From contig JAUMIR010000001.1 of the NCBI GenBank assembly GCA_030847615.1, forward strand, positions 70,569,501 to 70,633,500: DNA of 64,000 nt, written 5' to 3'. Within the stretch, counting starts at the first letter, position 1. Each line of letters opens with the position of its first letter. This document shows positions 23,560-34,493 of the stretch, one piece after another. Origin of the DNA: Gambelia wislizenii. Taxonomy: Eukaryota; Chordata; Lepidosauria; Squamata; Crotaphytidae. Made by a program: the position numbers and the translations under genes. Under the pieces are notes generated by a model, which saw only the letters and a program-made list of their open reading frames with translations, was not told the DNA's origin and made no database searches.

Positions 23560-25055
23560 TTACATTTTAGAGACTTCTGAGCTAGTGCCCATGGCTCGCT
23601 GATGCTTCTCCATGGGGCTTCATGTGAGAAGAGGCATTTCCCCAGTTCGGAAACGAGTTTCAACTGGTGAAATTCTCTCTGGGACAAAGAGAGAATGAAG
23701 CATTACCCACACAGTGCCTGGAAACCCCAATTCCTGCATCGACCATGAAATTTAGCTAGTTGAGTGTGATTGTAGTGGGGGGAGACGAAGGCTACCAGCA
23801 AGCTCACACAACAAAACCAAGTCTGAAGACAATTAAGCCAGCCAATATGCTTTCTTTAAATCACTTGTACTTTCAATATCTGGAACTTATTTACTATAAT
23901 TGATTCTTTGATTCTTCAGTGATAATTTTACCAAAACTCCAGAAGAATAAGCAATCTTGTTGGATATATTTGAATTTGTGGGATCCTGGAGGGAAGAGTT
24001 AGATTTACAAGAACAGAAACAGATGAAGTTTTACAGGAAATGGGGTGAACACTGAGAGCTTAAGAAAGATGAAGCTGAAGCAGTGGAAGATCAATCTAAA
24101 AATGCAGCCTCTGAGATCAGTGATAATGGGGCTGACCGCAGAGAGAAGTATTTGAGAAAACCTGCTGGGGTGGAAGGACTTAACATTGGATGGAAGAATG
24201 GGGAACTGGAAAAGCCTATGGAAAGCAATGTCTTTGATAGTGGAGAAGGGAGAATGAGCTTGGAGACTGGAAGAACCATAAAAGGGGAGAAAGACAATGG
24301 GGGGCTGTCTGCACAGGGAGAAGACAGGGAAAGAGACACTGTATAGTGTTTAAGATTAACGAGACAATATATGCATCTCAGGGTTCTTTGCTTTGGGGAA
24401 ATTATGTTCCTCTTGTACAATGGTTGAAATTCCAAAGAATGCCTCATGTTCAGAATAAAAAGTTGTAATTGTAAAGAGTAAAGGCTGGGTTTTATTGGAT
24501 TTTGAAATAATACGCATGGTATTTGATTTTTGAGGTTTGATCTGCTAAAGAGACATTAGTATATAAGACTGCTTCATGATGGTATTAATGCAAAGAGAGG
24601 GTTTTAAGATTGTGATAAGTTAGGGCAATACATATGAAAGGAGTTTAAGGTTTCTAAAATATAAAAATGGTAGACACTTTTGTTGTAACTGTGGAAAATT
24701 AAAAATGTTATGTTTGTAAGGCCATATATCAGGAAGAGATTAGGAGAAAGACTGTCTATTAGAATTGGAATAATTATTTGATTAAAAATGATAAACTTAG
24801 AGATTATTAACTAATTATTTCTGGCCTTCGTAGAAATTAAGAATATATTTTAATGTGTTTAGATTGTGTTTATTAGGTGGATCTTACAGAGAGAAGGAGA
24901 GTTTGGATAGATTTGAGGAGTACAAATGGATTATATGTTTATAACTGATGAAAAGAAGAAGGAAAGTCACTTTTATCTTTTTCTGACTGCTGTTTTCTTG
25001 GCTATCAAACTTTCTTTTTCTTTTTCTTTTTTATTTTTTTGTATACAATTAAAAA
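23560..25055 (+). mobile_element. A-tailed retroinsertion (L1-like) within BovB
   Basis: The 11-bp sequence CATATTTGCTG at 23549-23559 is exactly repeated at 25056-25066, and BovB continues after the second copy. The 1,496 bp between is therefore an insertion. It ends ATACAATTAAAAA, the A-rich 3' end expected of target-primed insertion by an L1-type machinery. It holds one 88-codon frame at 24083-24346 (Glu/Gly-rich, no recognised domain), then a long AT-rich, purine-biased 3' region. It may be an internally deleted or 5'-truncated L1 with a long 3' UTR, or a retroposed noncoding transcript. No ORF2 motif is visible. Confidence 0.75.
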
Positions 25056-25638
25056 CATATTTGCTGACAGATTGTAGTAAGAATTTGAGTGGATTCTGTC
25101 TATATTGCTTGAAACAGCTGTACTGATATGTCATCTGTTCCTGGTGATTTATTTCTCACAAGTGCTTTGAGCACAGCTTTTACTTAACTTTCTAAAGTTG
25201 TGGGTGCATCTTCAAATGCTTCTATCTTGGATGAATATGTCATCTTTTTATCTCTTTTATACAGTTTTTCATCAGTGTATTGTTTCCACTGGCTTATTAT
25301 TTCTTCTTCATCATGCAGTGTTTCCCCCTGCTGGTTGTAGAGCATCCCAACTCTTGGTTTAAATTTCCCTTTGATTCTTGGATCTTCTGGAAGAGGTCTC
25401 TTGTTCTACCTTTTTTGTTGCCATCTTCTGTTTCTCTGCATTGATTGTTATAGTGGCTCACTTTGTCCCTGCACACAATCATTGAACAGTTGCATTCAGG
25501 GCTCTGACCCTATTGCTGCCCTCTTTTACTTTTGCTTCTCATCTGTCCCTAACTGCTTGAAGAGTTTCAACTGGCATCCATTGAGGCTTTCTTTCTTTTT
25601 GGCTTCAGGTAGTATCTTTTTGCATTCTTCCCTTACAA
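25056..25638 (-). mobile_element. BovB (-), 5' segment of nested copy
   Basis: Continues in register from 23559. Minus-strand translation includes KTRDLFQKI-type (GRTRDLFQKIQESKGN), the end-of-linker region of BovB ORF2. It runs to CTTTTTGCATTCTTCCCTTACA, where the BovB match stops (5' truncation), corresponding to the VREECKKTL region of the copy at 30666. Confidence 0.88.
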
Positions 25639-25671
25639 AAAGTTAAGTAAAAGCTGTGCTCAAAGCACTTG
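25637..25671 (+). repeat. Inverted 34-bp copy of adjacent BovB sequence
   Basis: The sequence starting AAAAGTTAAGTAAAAGCTGT here is the reverse complement of 25159-25192 (ending AGCTTTTACTTAACTTT). It lies exactly at the 5' truncation of the BovB copy, so the BovB 5' end carries a short fold-back. Confidence 0.8.
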
Positions 25672-26054
25672 CTTCTTTAAGCTTCAGGAGAGGGGGAGGT
25701 GGCAAGGACACATGCAGCTCACTGCTGCTGCCCCCCTCTCTTGAAGCATCCTCAAGCTTCAGGAGAGGGGAAGGTGGTGCCAGCAAGGATGCATAGAGCT
25801 TGCCACCACTGCTCACCATGTCCCTGAAGAAGCTGCTTGCTGTTGCCTGCAATTGGAGCATGGCAAGCAGCTTCCTCAGGACTTGGGAGATTTTCAGATG
25901 CCTCTTTCAGCCTCTTGCTGCGCAAGCAGCCTCCGGTGCAGTAATGAGGCTGCTGCGCAGCAAGGGGTCCATTTCGGACGACACCATTTCTCTCTCGGCG
26001 TCATCCGTGACTGTTGCGGCTAGCATTGGAGGCAGCCACACTGTTTTTTACTCA
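25672..26054. repeat. Unassigned block with internal direct repeat
   Basis: GCTTCAGGAGAGGGG occurs at about 25681 and 25757, each followed by GGTGG and an ATGCA-AGCT stretch, giving a 76-bp direct repeat of two units. The rest is moderately GC-rich (GCTGCTGCGCAGCAAGG) and unassigned. Confidence 0.5.
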
Positions 26055-26160
26055 CGGACAACTATATATTTCAGAGGAAGGAACTGGCAAAACTATCTCT
26101 GGGTATTCCTTGCCTAAGAATACTATAAAATTGACAGGTGACATAATGGCACATGCACGC
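26055..26160 (+). mobile_element. BovB-tailed SINE 3' end (+)
   Basis: Block GGCAAAACTATCTCTGG, CCTTGCCTAAGAATAC, AAATTGACAGGTGAC, then a CACGCGCGTGCACACA tail. It is the reverse complement of the block at 16268-16440, and no tRNA head is visible upstream. Confidence 0.65.
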
Positions 26161-26228
26161 GCGTGCACACAATGCTGTTTTTCTTGGTGTGTGAGGGAAA
26201 TCACTGCAGCTTCATCTGTATGTGGCAC

Positions 26229-26540
26229 AGGCTTCAGTTACACGACAGTTTTTATTGCGGTAATTTGCGCTGTATCGCTGTTCCGCACCAGTACTGCATC
26301 GTTCACATGATTTATTGCTTAATTGATCTATCGGTTTAGTTTTCTGCTGTTTTCCGCTTTGATATTCACACACAGACTGAGGCAGGGGCGTGGCCTCCCA
26401 AGCACATCCTCTGCATTACTAATGGGTTTTTGTGCCCCCCTCCTTCTGAAAGAGGCGACTTTGTGCTGCAATGCATGTAAACAATTAGGAATCTTGGCGA
26501 ATTCTTCACGGTTTTTTTTTTCATCGTGTAACCAAGCCCT
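26229..26540. mobile_element. MITE with 17-bp inverted ends
   Basis: Left end AGGCTTCAGTTACACGA and right end TCGTGTAACCAAGCCCT are inverted repeats (15/17). There is an A/T run beside the right end and no coding capacity. The superfamily is not identified and no target duplication was seen. Confidence 0.6.
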
Positions 26541-27171
26541 TAGTTGTTTATAGAGGCAGGTCTGGGCAGGACATGGCTGGTGCTTAACAGAGTTCATTAC
26601 TGCCTATTCATAGGATCACTTCATGGCCAAGGAGCCATGTAGTCTGAACTCGGCTTTCTGCCACACTGAGCAGGCCATAAACCTGTGGCTGGGAAGAATC
26701 TGCTCAGATATTACTATGATCTGAATTCTTAGGCTAAAATAAAGTCACACAGTCAGAGCAAATAAACCTTGCATTTTAGCGCAATCACTTCTCACTCAGG
26801 TTCTAACTTAAAGAGTCTGGATTTCATCAGTGCTTTTCATGTTTACCCTAACAAAGGTCTACAGATACAACCCAGGCTAGGTATGTGTTTCTTTTCCTCC
26901 CCACCCCCGTATGTTTTCTAGCTATTGTAAAAATAGCAGCCAAATCATGTAAAGGTAATAGGACACAGATGAAACTGATGAAGTGGCCTTATGTTCACAA
27001 AAAGGTCATGCTGCAATACATTTGTTAGACTTTACAGCACTGTAACATTCTGTGTTGTTTCTCTCCAGTAAAACACCCTTATGTTTCTACTAATTAAAAT
27101 AAATTCTGATGGAAATAAAGAGAGAGCTGAGGGAATAGAAATACTTCTGACTGTCAAATTAAGGGTGGATC

Positions 27172-27411
27172 CATACTGCAAAATTACAGTGGTCTTTCCA
27201 CTTTTAACTGCCATGGCTCCATCCTATAGAATCCTGAGATTTGTGGTTTAATAGAATCCTCTGTTAGAGAGATTTTATCCATCCCTCTAAACTACAAAAC
27301 CAGAGCTCTCTAAGTAGAAAATTCTAAGTGCCTCTTCAAATTACAAATTCCTAGATTTCATTGGATGAAGCCATGACAGTTAAAGTGGCATTGAAGTGCT
27401 ATAATTACATC
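27172..27411. mobile_element. Palindromic MITE (CACTTTAACTGCCATGGC type)
   Basis: Left arm TTCCACTTTTAACTGCCATGG, GAATCCTGAGATTTGT; right arm AAATTCCTAGATTT, GCCATGACAGTTAAAGTGG. Same family as the elements at 45053 and 56760. Confidence 0.7.
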
Positions 27412-27541
27412 TGGCTTTTCTTCGCAAACGAAGATTCAGGAAGGACTCATCCCACGCTTTCTGCAAGCGCGCTGATGACTGAAAAGGCCAATCCGAGATA
27501 AACAAGTCCAGTTGCAGAAAGCACAGCAGAAGGTCTCCTTG
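27412..27541 (-). mobile_element. Zinc-finger LINE, short 3' fragment (copy 2)
   Basis: Only the terminal 130 bp: the 3' UTR block TCTTCGCAAACGAAGATTC and the end of the frame encoding the Cys-rich finger. Abuts the MITE on its left and ends at GGTCTCCTTG. Confidence 0.85.
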
Positions 27542-29599
27542 CAAATGTGTAGAGAAGTCGCTGGAGGCTGCAATATTTGTTGCTGTAGTCCTTGATTTAA
27601 AAATAAATAAATCCAAATGACATTTCTGTTTCCCTGGACTAATTTCTAGAAGTTCCCAGAATCAGCTGCAACATTTTACTCCCACCCTTAAGTGCATTTC
27701 TTTTTCCTTTCAAGACATTTTGGAACAAAAAGTTTCTTCTTCCCTTCTGTTCTTTCCTTAAAAAAAAGGGAGTTATGGCGCCATAGTGTATCAATTAAAT
27801 GACACTTTTGCACTACAACACTATAAATCAAAGAAAATATTGTGAAAAATTCAGAGAGGACAAGATTTGTCCTTCAGACTGTAGAATCACCTCATCAAGC
27901 CTTTCTCTGATTTTAAAAAAATATTTGGAAGAGCCCAAATCTCTACAAACAGCATCAAATAAGGATGGAACAAGTGGATATGGAGGAAACAACAACCAGT
28001 GAAAACTAAGGACCTATACTGTAAGAATTAAATGCTTTAAACCAATTGGAATTGCTCTTTCTTTCAATGAGAAAGCAACATTCTGTCGTGTAATGGTCCA
28101 TTGGCAGAGCTTTTAGGAATAAATATGTATCTAGCTTACCATATTGTAATACTGGACATTCAGACAGACCTGGTTTTATTTATTATTTATGGTGGCTAAC
28201 ACGAGTAGCACAAGTTTTGCTTTAGTGCTAATATCCAAATCTTTATTTATGGAAAATATTTGTCTTTTCTTTACATTAGATTCACTGTAGCATACTGAAT
28301 CCATTTCAAAATAGTATGATATACTTGGAGGCAGCCAAGGCCAAGTTATAAAAGGCTGCTAACAGCTCTGCTCATGAGCCAGAACTGGTCTAGTAAAATG
28401 ATGGGGCCTTTTGCAGGGGTTAGTTGTACTTGGCAGAGTATAGTTGGCAGAATATACTTGGTAGAGTACAGCTCATGGCCACCCACTAAATTTGCAAAAT
28501 TATCATCTTTGATCTCACCTTTACTAATTGCTATGTCCATTCATTTCTCCCTTAAATGTAATTCACTGTTTTCACAGGCAGGCTGTACCCTGAAGCCCAG
28601 TTCATTCATCTAGCAAGAACCAGCTAAGATTCTCCAGACCTGTCAGGATCAGCCCCTGACATTGCCTGTTCCTGCCATTTTTTGTGTTGTTCTGTAACCT
28701 TGCTGTAACCTTGTAGTTATGTTTTCATTTCTCTGTACTGGTTAACAAGTGCTTTGTAGCAACTGTGGGAAAGGCAAGTATAATGGTCACTGTGGAATAG
28801 TGAGATAAGCCCTGAAGCTGCACAGGTTGCCTGAGAAAAAAAGGATGTACAATTGTCTGGGGAAAAGGGAACAGGGGATGATGGATAACCAATAGCTTTG
28901 TAGCCTGCCAGATTTCAAAATGCTTTTAGTATACTGTCTGCCCTCTGAGTTTCAATTCTGAGCAACAACCTTGTATGATATGCTTCTTGGATTTTCTGTT
29001 TAACTCTGAAACTGCCGGTCCCTGCATTTGGGAATGCAAGTACATGACAAGACCAGACAAATCTATGTTGACAACACAATGCTGGTGGAGCCATCATGTC
29101 ATGTTTGAGTGTGTGTGTGTCTTCTCCTGCAGCTCCCTCAAATGTCACCATTTCCTTTAAACTACTGCATCCTGTCATGGAGGATCTAGCAGTAATACAG
29201 ACCATACTACTGCTGTATGATCCACTGCCTGGCCATAATATCAGAATAATTAAAAGTAAAAGGCAACTCTTGAATAACAAGATTATTTATTTAAGGAATA
29301 TAGAAAATGAGAGCAAGTACTGTGTAGTGGCCCTATCTTTCCATGGTGGTGGGATTGTGTGCTCCCGTGAGGCAAGAGGCTATGCTAATGGCAGGAGTGT
29401 TGCTAAAAGGGTCTTCCATGTCAGACAGGCTTTTGCTGTGGAGCCAGTCTAAATGTGCCAAACGGCTACTGGGCAGCAGTGTCACGTGGGGAGTGACACT
29501 GGCGGAGGGTCTCTAGAGACCAGAGTAGTGGCACCATAGCTACCGCTTGTCAGTACTGTGCATAGGAAAGCACGTTAACCCCTCCTCCCTTTAAATATC
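27542..29599. other. Unassigned intergenic DNA
   Basis: No exon, RNA or complete element recognised. The stretch 28641-28915 has some LTR-like texture (TGTCAGGATC start) but no matching end. A short perfect inverted repeat AGTGTCAC...GTGACACT lies near 29478-29501. Confidence 0.45.
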
Positions 29600-31553
29600 T
29601 TTTACCATGTAAAACCTATTATGAGACAATCTAAAATGAAACAAGAGAGAGTGCTAGAAGATGAAACTCCCAGGTTAGATGGCACTCAACAAGCTACTAG
29701 GGTACAGCAGAGGACAACTAGGAGTCATGCTATGGCTAATGACACAAGTGAACTCAAGCCAAAAGGATGTTCAGTGGTTGACATGATCAGAGGTGAAAGA
29801 GAAGTCGGAAGCTGTACAACACATATTATAGGAACATGGAATGTGAGAAGAAGCTAGAAATTGTAAAACAAAAAATGGAATGTGTAAAGTTTGCAGTACT
29901 TGAAGTGAGTGAGCTAAAATTGACAGGAATTGAACATTCTGAGTCAGATTATTACACAGTGTTTTATGCAGAATATGAACATTTAAGAGGAAATGGGGTG
30001 CCAATAATAGTGAGGAGAAATGTAGCAAAAGCAGTCAAAAGGTATAATGCAAGGTCTGAGCTAATAATATCATTAAGACTTCACAGAAAACCCACCAATA
30101 TAACCATAATCCAAGATTATGATCCAACCACAGGGGCAGAAGAGGAAGAAATTAAAAGATTCTATGCAGGAGCCCAGGAGGAAATTGGGTACACACCAAA
30201 ACACGACTTGTTATTAATCATAGATGATTGGAATGCAAAAACAGGAAACAGGGAAGAATCAAAGATTGTAGGAAATGAAACAGAAGACTATCTGAATTCT
30301 GTGAGGCCAACAGTTTGTTCATTGCAAACACATTTTTCAAGCAACCCAAGAAGTGACTGTATACATAGACATCACCTGATGGCCAACACAGAAATCAATT
30401 AGACTACATAATTGGAAGCAGAAGATGGAGAAGCTCCATTCTCTCTGCTAATACAAGACCAGGAGCAGATTGTGGCAAAGAGTATTAACTGTTAATATCA
30501 AAAATTAGAGTAAAGCTAAAGAAGAACAGTAAACCAACTATTGCACCAAAATACAACCTGAAAAACATCCCCATAAAATTTAAAGATAATGTAAAAAATA
30601 GATTTGCACTATTAAACCTAATTGACCAGGAGCCAGAAGAACTCTGGACTGCAGCCAGGGAAACTGTGAGGGAAGAATGCAAAAAGACACTATCTGCAGC
30701 CAAAAAGGAAGAGAAACCTCAATGGATGCCAGATGAAACTCTTCAAGCAGTTAAGGACAGACGAGAAGCCAAAGTAAAAGGGGACAGAAATAGGGTCAGA
30801 ACCCTTAATGCAACTGTTCAACTATTTGTGTATAGGGACAAAGAGAACTACTATAATAATCTATGGGGGGGGGGAAACAGGTGACAACAACAAAAAAATG
30901 AAGAACAAGAAACCTCTTCAACAAGAGCTCAGAAATCAAAAGAAATTTAAACCAAAAGTGAGGAAGCTATACAACCAGCAAGGGAACACACTACATTACT
31001 GAGTACAAATAAAAATACAATGGAAACAATACATGGAAAAATTATATAAAAGAGATGAAAAAATGACAGAATTATTCAAGGAAGACCATTTGAAGATGAA
31101 CCTACAATTTTAGAAAGTGAAGTGGAAGCTGCACTCAGAGCACTTGGGATAAATAAATCATCAGGAACAGATGGCATAACAACAGAGCTGCTTCAAGCTA
31201 CAGAAACAGAATCTACTCTAGTTCTAACTAAAATCTGCCAACAAGTATGGAAACCAAGACAATGGCCCACAGGTTGGAAATACTCAATATACATTCCAGT
31301 TCCCAAGAAAGTGGACTTGCAGTAACTATAGGATCACTGCGTTAATTTCACATGCAAGGAAAGTGATGCTCAAATTTCTACATATACAGACTTTTTACTG
31401 TATATGAAGTGGAAAATGCCAGCTGTCCAAGTACGGTTCAGGACAGGAAGAGGCATTAGGGATCACACTGCAAACATACTTTGGATAATGGAGCACACCA
31501 AATAATTTCAAAAGAAAACAGCCTGTGCTTTATAGATTATAACAAAGCCTTTG
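29600..31553 (+). mobile_element. BovB (+), 5' segment of nested copy
   Basis: The sequence before the endonuclease (29621-29857) ends in IIGTWNVR, the start of the BovB endonuclease. This is followed in another frame (29836-30402) by a VSELKLTG block, IIQDYDPTTGAEEEE and LLIIDDWNAKTGNREE. RT entry motifs NKSSGTDGITTELLQ (31122-31325) and IYIPVPKKVD precede motif A at 31535-31553, which is interrupted by the next element. Several stops and frameshifts make it inactive. It is more complete than the copy at 19403-25638, although the exact 5' terminus is not defined. Confidence 0.92.
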
Positions 31554-32193
31554 TGTAGGAAGGTAATGAGTCTAAAAATAAAATTGCAGGATCTAGTCCT
31601 TTAAAAACAACAAGAATTATCTCCTTTTTAAAAAGGTAAACTCATTCAGTCACATTTGACTTCACGCTTTATGCAGAGTGCGATTAAGAAGAAGACTTAA
31701 GCTCTATTATCATTTGAAAGTGTATTCAGAGATCTGGGATCCCCCAGTTAAATTAGACTCATTACAAAACAAAGGAGTCAGTTTAAAATGCAAAACAAAG
31801 TTTACTGAAGGTATATCAGTCTCAATCTACATACTAAAACAAACTTAAGAAAAGGTCCCTAAACTGACTAAGAATGGGTAGGAAAGACTCACCAGCCTTG
31901 GCTGGGTTCCGATGCATCATGGCATGGTTACAAGAAAGCTTAGGATGCCTCCATTCTCAGAGAGAATCAGATTCAGAAGAAGACAAGTTACACAAAAGCA
32001 ATAAAATTCAAATTAGGTCATGTGTCCAATCACTCAGCACTTCTAGTTGGCTAGAAGTGCCCAGTGAAGTAAAAGAAGGGAATTTTGGGAGAACCAAATG
32101 CATGCGGGGAAAAACCCTAGACTTATCTAAGATTGTGAATGAGGTACACAAGATTGCTTTTACATTACAATGATTATTTCCCCATATACAACA
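31554..32193. mobile_element. Solo-LTR-like insertion in BovB
   Basis: A 640-bp sequence beginning TGTAGGAAGG and ending ATATACAACA (TG...CA ends, short inverted TGT/ACA). It is flanked by CTTTG at 31549-31553 and CTTTG at 32194-32198. Removing it with one CTTTG rejoins BovB motif A in frame, so both boundaries are exact. A possible polyadenylation signal GCAATAAAA lies near 31999 on the plus strand. TG...CA ends with a 5-bp duplication fit a solo LTR of a Gypsy- or ERV-type element. No gag, pol or env is present. Confidence 0.8.
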
Positions 32194-32198
32194 CTTTG

Positions 32199-32397
32199 AT
32201 TGCGTCAATCATGAAAAACTATGGATTGCTCTTAAAGAAATGGGTGTTTCACAACATTTGATTGTCCTGATGTATAATCTGGACTCAGGACAAGAGACTA
32301 TTGTCAGGAAAGAATACAGAGAAATGCAATTGGCAAGGGAATCAGGCAAGGCTGCACTTTGTCACCCTATCTGTTTAACTTGTATGCTGAACATATC
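32199..32397 (+). mobile_element. BovB (+), middle RT segment
   Basis: Encodes the end of motif A (DCVNHEKLW) and the following region with a motif-B-like GNQARLHFVTLSV stretch, diverged and frameshifted. Ends at AACATATC, which is duplicated after the LINE insertion. Confidence 0.9.
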
Positions 32398-33663
32398 TCT
32401 TTGTCAATCTTGGCATCTGAGGAGATGATGCTTCCCAGGTAGGTGAATTTCTGAACGTACTTGAGCACAGATTTGCTGATGGCAATGTGGGGATGGTGGT
32501 GTTCATCCTGTGGTGCAGGCTGGTAAAGAACTTCTGTTTTCTTCAGGTTGACTTCCAGCCCAAACAGCTCTGCAGCTGTTGCGAAGCAGGATGTTAGGCG
32601 CTGCAGAGCTGCTTCTGTGTGGGTAACAAGGGCAGCAGCAGCAGCGAAGAGCAGCTCATGGACTAGATAGTTTAGAGTCTTAGTGTGAGCCCTCAGACGG
32701 TTTAAGTTAAACAAGCTACCATCAGTATGGTAACGTATATAGATGCCGTCATCTTCTTCAAGCTCTGCCGTAGCCCTTTGGAGCATCATGCTGAAGAAGA
32801 TTGTAAATAAAGTTGGTGCAAGAACACAACCTTGCTTCAGTCCATTAATTATTAGAAAGGGCTCTGAAAGAGCATCACCATATCTAACTTGATCGTGCTG
32901 GCCCTCATGTAGCAAGATTGATCACAGATTAGGAAAGGCATATAGCGCATTTGGAAGACTTCACAAAAGAGTCTGGAGTAATAAACACCTGAGGCAAAGC
33001 ACAAAAATCAGTGTGTATAGAGCCATTGTACTGTCTATTCTCCTTTATAGGTCTGAAACAAGGGTCACCTATCGCCACCACCTACGACTCCTCGAACGCT
33101 TTCATCAGTGCTGTATACGCACAATCCTAAATATACACTGGACTGACTATGTGATGAATGTTGCTGTCCTTGAGCAAGCAGGGATCACCAGCATTGAGGC
33201 CATGATATTGAGAACACAGCTGCACTGGGCAGGGCACATTTCTAGGATGGAGGACCATCGCCTCCCAAAAATAGTACTCTATGGTGAACTTGCCACGGGT
33301 CAGCGTAAGAGGGGTGCTCCAAAAAAACGATACAAGGACTCCCTGAAACAACATCTTAGGCTCGGCCAAACTGATCATCAACAATGGTTCGCCCTGGCCT
33401 CACACCGGGAGGCATGGAGACGCACTATCCACAATGCTGCAGCCTTATTTGAGAACTCACGCCGAACAAGTCTTGAAGAGAAACGACAATGCAGAAAGAA
33501 TCACAACCCAGAAACATCACCCAAGGAGACCTTCTGCTGTGCTTTCTGCAACCGGACTTGCTTATCTTGGATTGCCTTTTTAGTCATTAGCGTGCTTGCA
33601 GAAAGCGCGGGATGAGTCCTTCCTGAATCTTCATTTGCAAAGAAAAGCCAGAGAGAGAGAGTA
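32398..33663 (+). mobile_element. Zinc-finger LINE with inverted 5' half (copy 3)
   Basis: The 3' part (about 32913-33663) is on the plus strand and encodes YRAIVLSILLYRSETRV, AMILRTQLHWAGHISRM, RKRGAPKKRYKDSLKQ and the finger CAFCNRTCLSWIAF. It ends in (AG)n at 33652. The 5' part (about 32398-32912) is on the minus strand and encodes motif B (NGLKQGCVLAPTLFTIF), a motif C region altered to LLFAAAAALV, and LGSIISSDAKIDKEI. The residues ending the inverted part and those starting the plus part (DHRLGKAYSAFG-like) are adjacent in the intact order. The 8-bp duplication AACATATC at 32390-32397 and 33664-33671 shows it is one insertion. This is the structure left by twin priming. Confidence 0.9.
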
Positions 33664-34492
33664 AACATATCATACATAAAGCAGGATTAGAGTCTGAGGA
33701 AGGAGGCATGAAAACTGTAGGAAGGAATGTCAACAATTTAAGATATGCAGATGATACCATGCTTCTAGTGGAAAATAGCAAAGACTTGGAACAGTTACTC
33801 GAAAAAAGTCAGGGAAGAAAGTGCAAAGGCAGGTTTACAGCTGAACATTAAGAAAACAAAAGTAATGATCACAGATTATTTACATAACTTTAAAGTAGGT
33901 GATGAAGAAATTGAAATAGTTCAAGGTTTTCTGTACCTTGGCTCAGTCATAAATTGGAATGGAGTCAAGAAATCAGAAAAAGACTAGGATGTGGAAAGGC
34001 AGCTATGAAGGAACTAGACAAGATCCTGAAGTGTAAGGATATATTAATTAATACTAAAGTTAGGATTGTCCATGCCATTGTAGTTCCAGTTTCTATGTAT
34101 GAGTGTGGAAGCTGAAAAGTGAAGAAAGCTGGTTGGAAGAGCATCAACTTATTTGAAATGTGATGCTGGAGAAGAGTTCTACGGCTATTGTGGACTGCTA
34201 AAAAGACAACTCAATAGGTCCTAAAGCAAATCAAGCCTGAACTCTCCATAGAAGCCAAGATGACTAAACTGAGACTGTTGTACTTTGGGCATATGAGAAG
34301 ACATGACTCACTAGAAAGGATAATAATGGTAGAAGACAGTAGGAAAAGAGGAAGACTACATTGCAGATGGATAGATTCTATCAAGGAAGCCACATCTCTG
34401 AGTCTGCAAGACCTGAGCAGGGCTATTGATGACAGGGTGACTTGGAGGTCTCTCATTCATAGGGTTGCCATAAATTGAGTTGACTTGAGGGT
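33664..34492 (+). mobile_element. BovB (+), 3' segment of nested copy
   Basis: Resumes after the duplicated AACATATC. It encodes NNLRYADDTMLLVENSKD (motif C intact) and, after frameshifts, KLRLLYFGHMRRHDSLER and the terminal WRSLIHRVA. The BovB 3' end follows: GGGTTGCCATAAATTGAGTT. An L1 fragment follows directly. Confidence 0.92.
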
Positions 34493-34493
34493 T

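Noticed and set aside
28641..28920. Possible solo LTR starting TGTCAGGATC
   Set aside because: No matching CA end, duplication or second copy found.
29096..29452. 118-codon plus-strand frame
   Set aside because: No recognisable domain, no splice context, and it crosses AT-rich unique sequence; likely chance.
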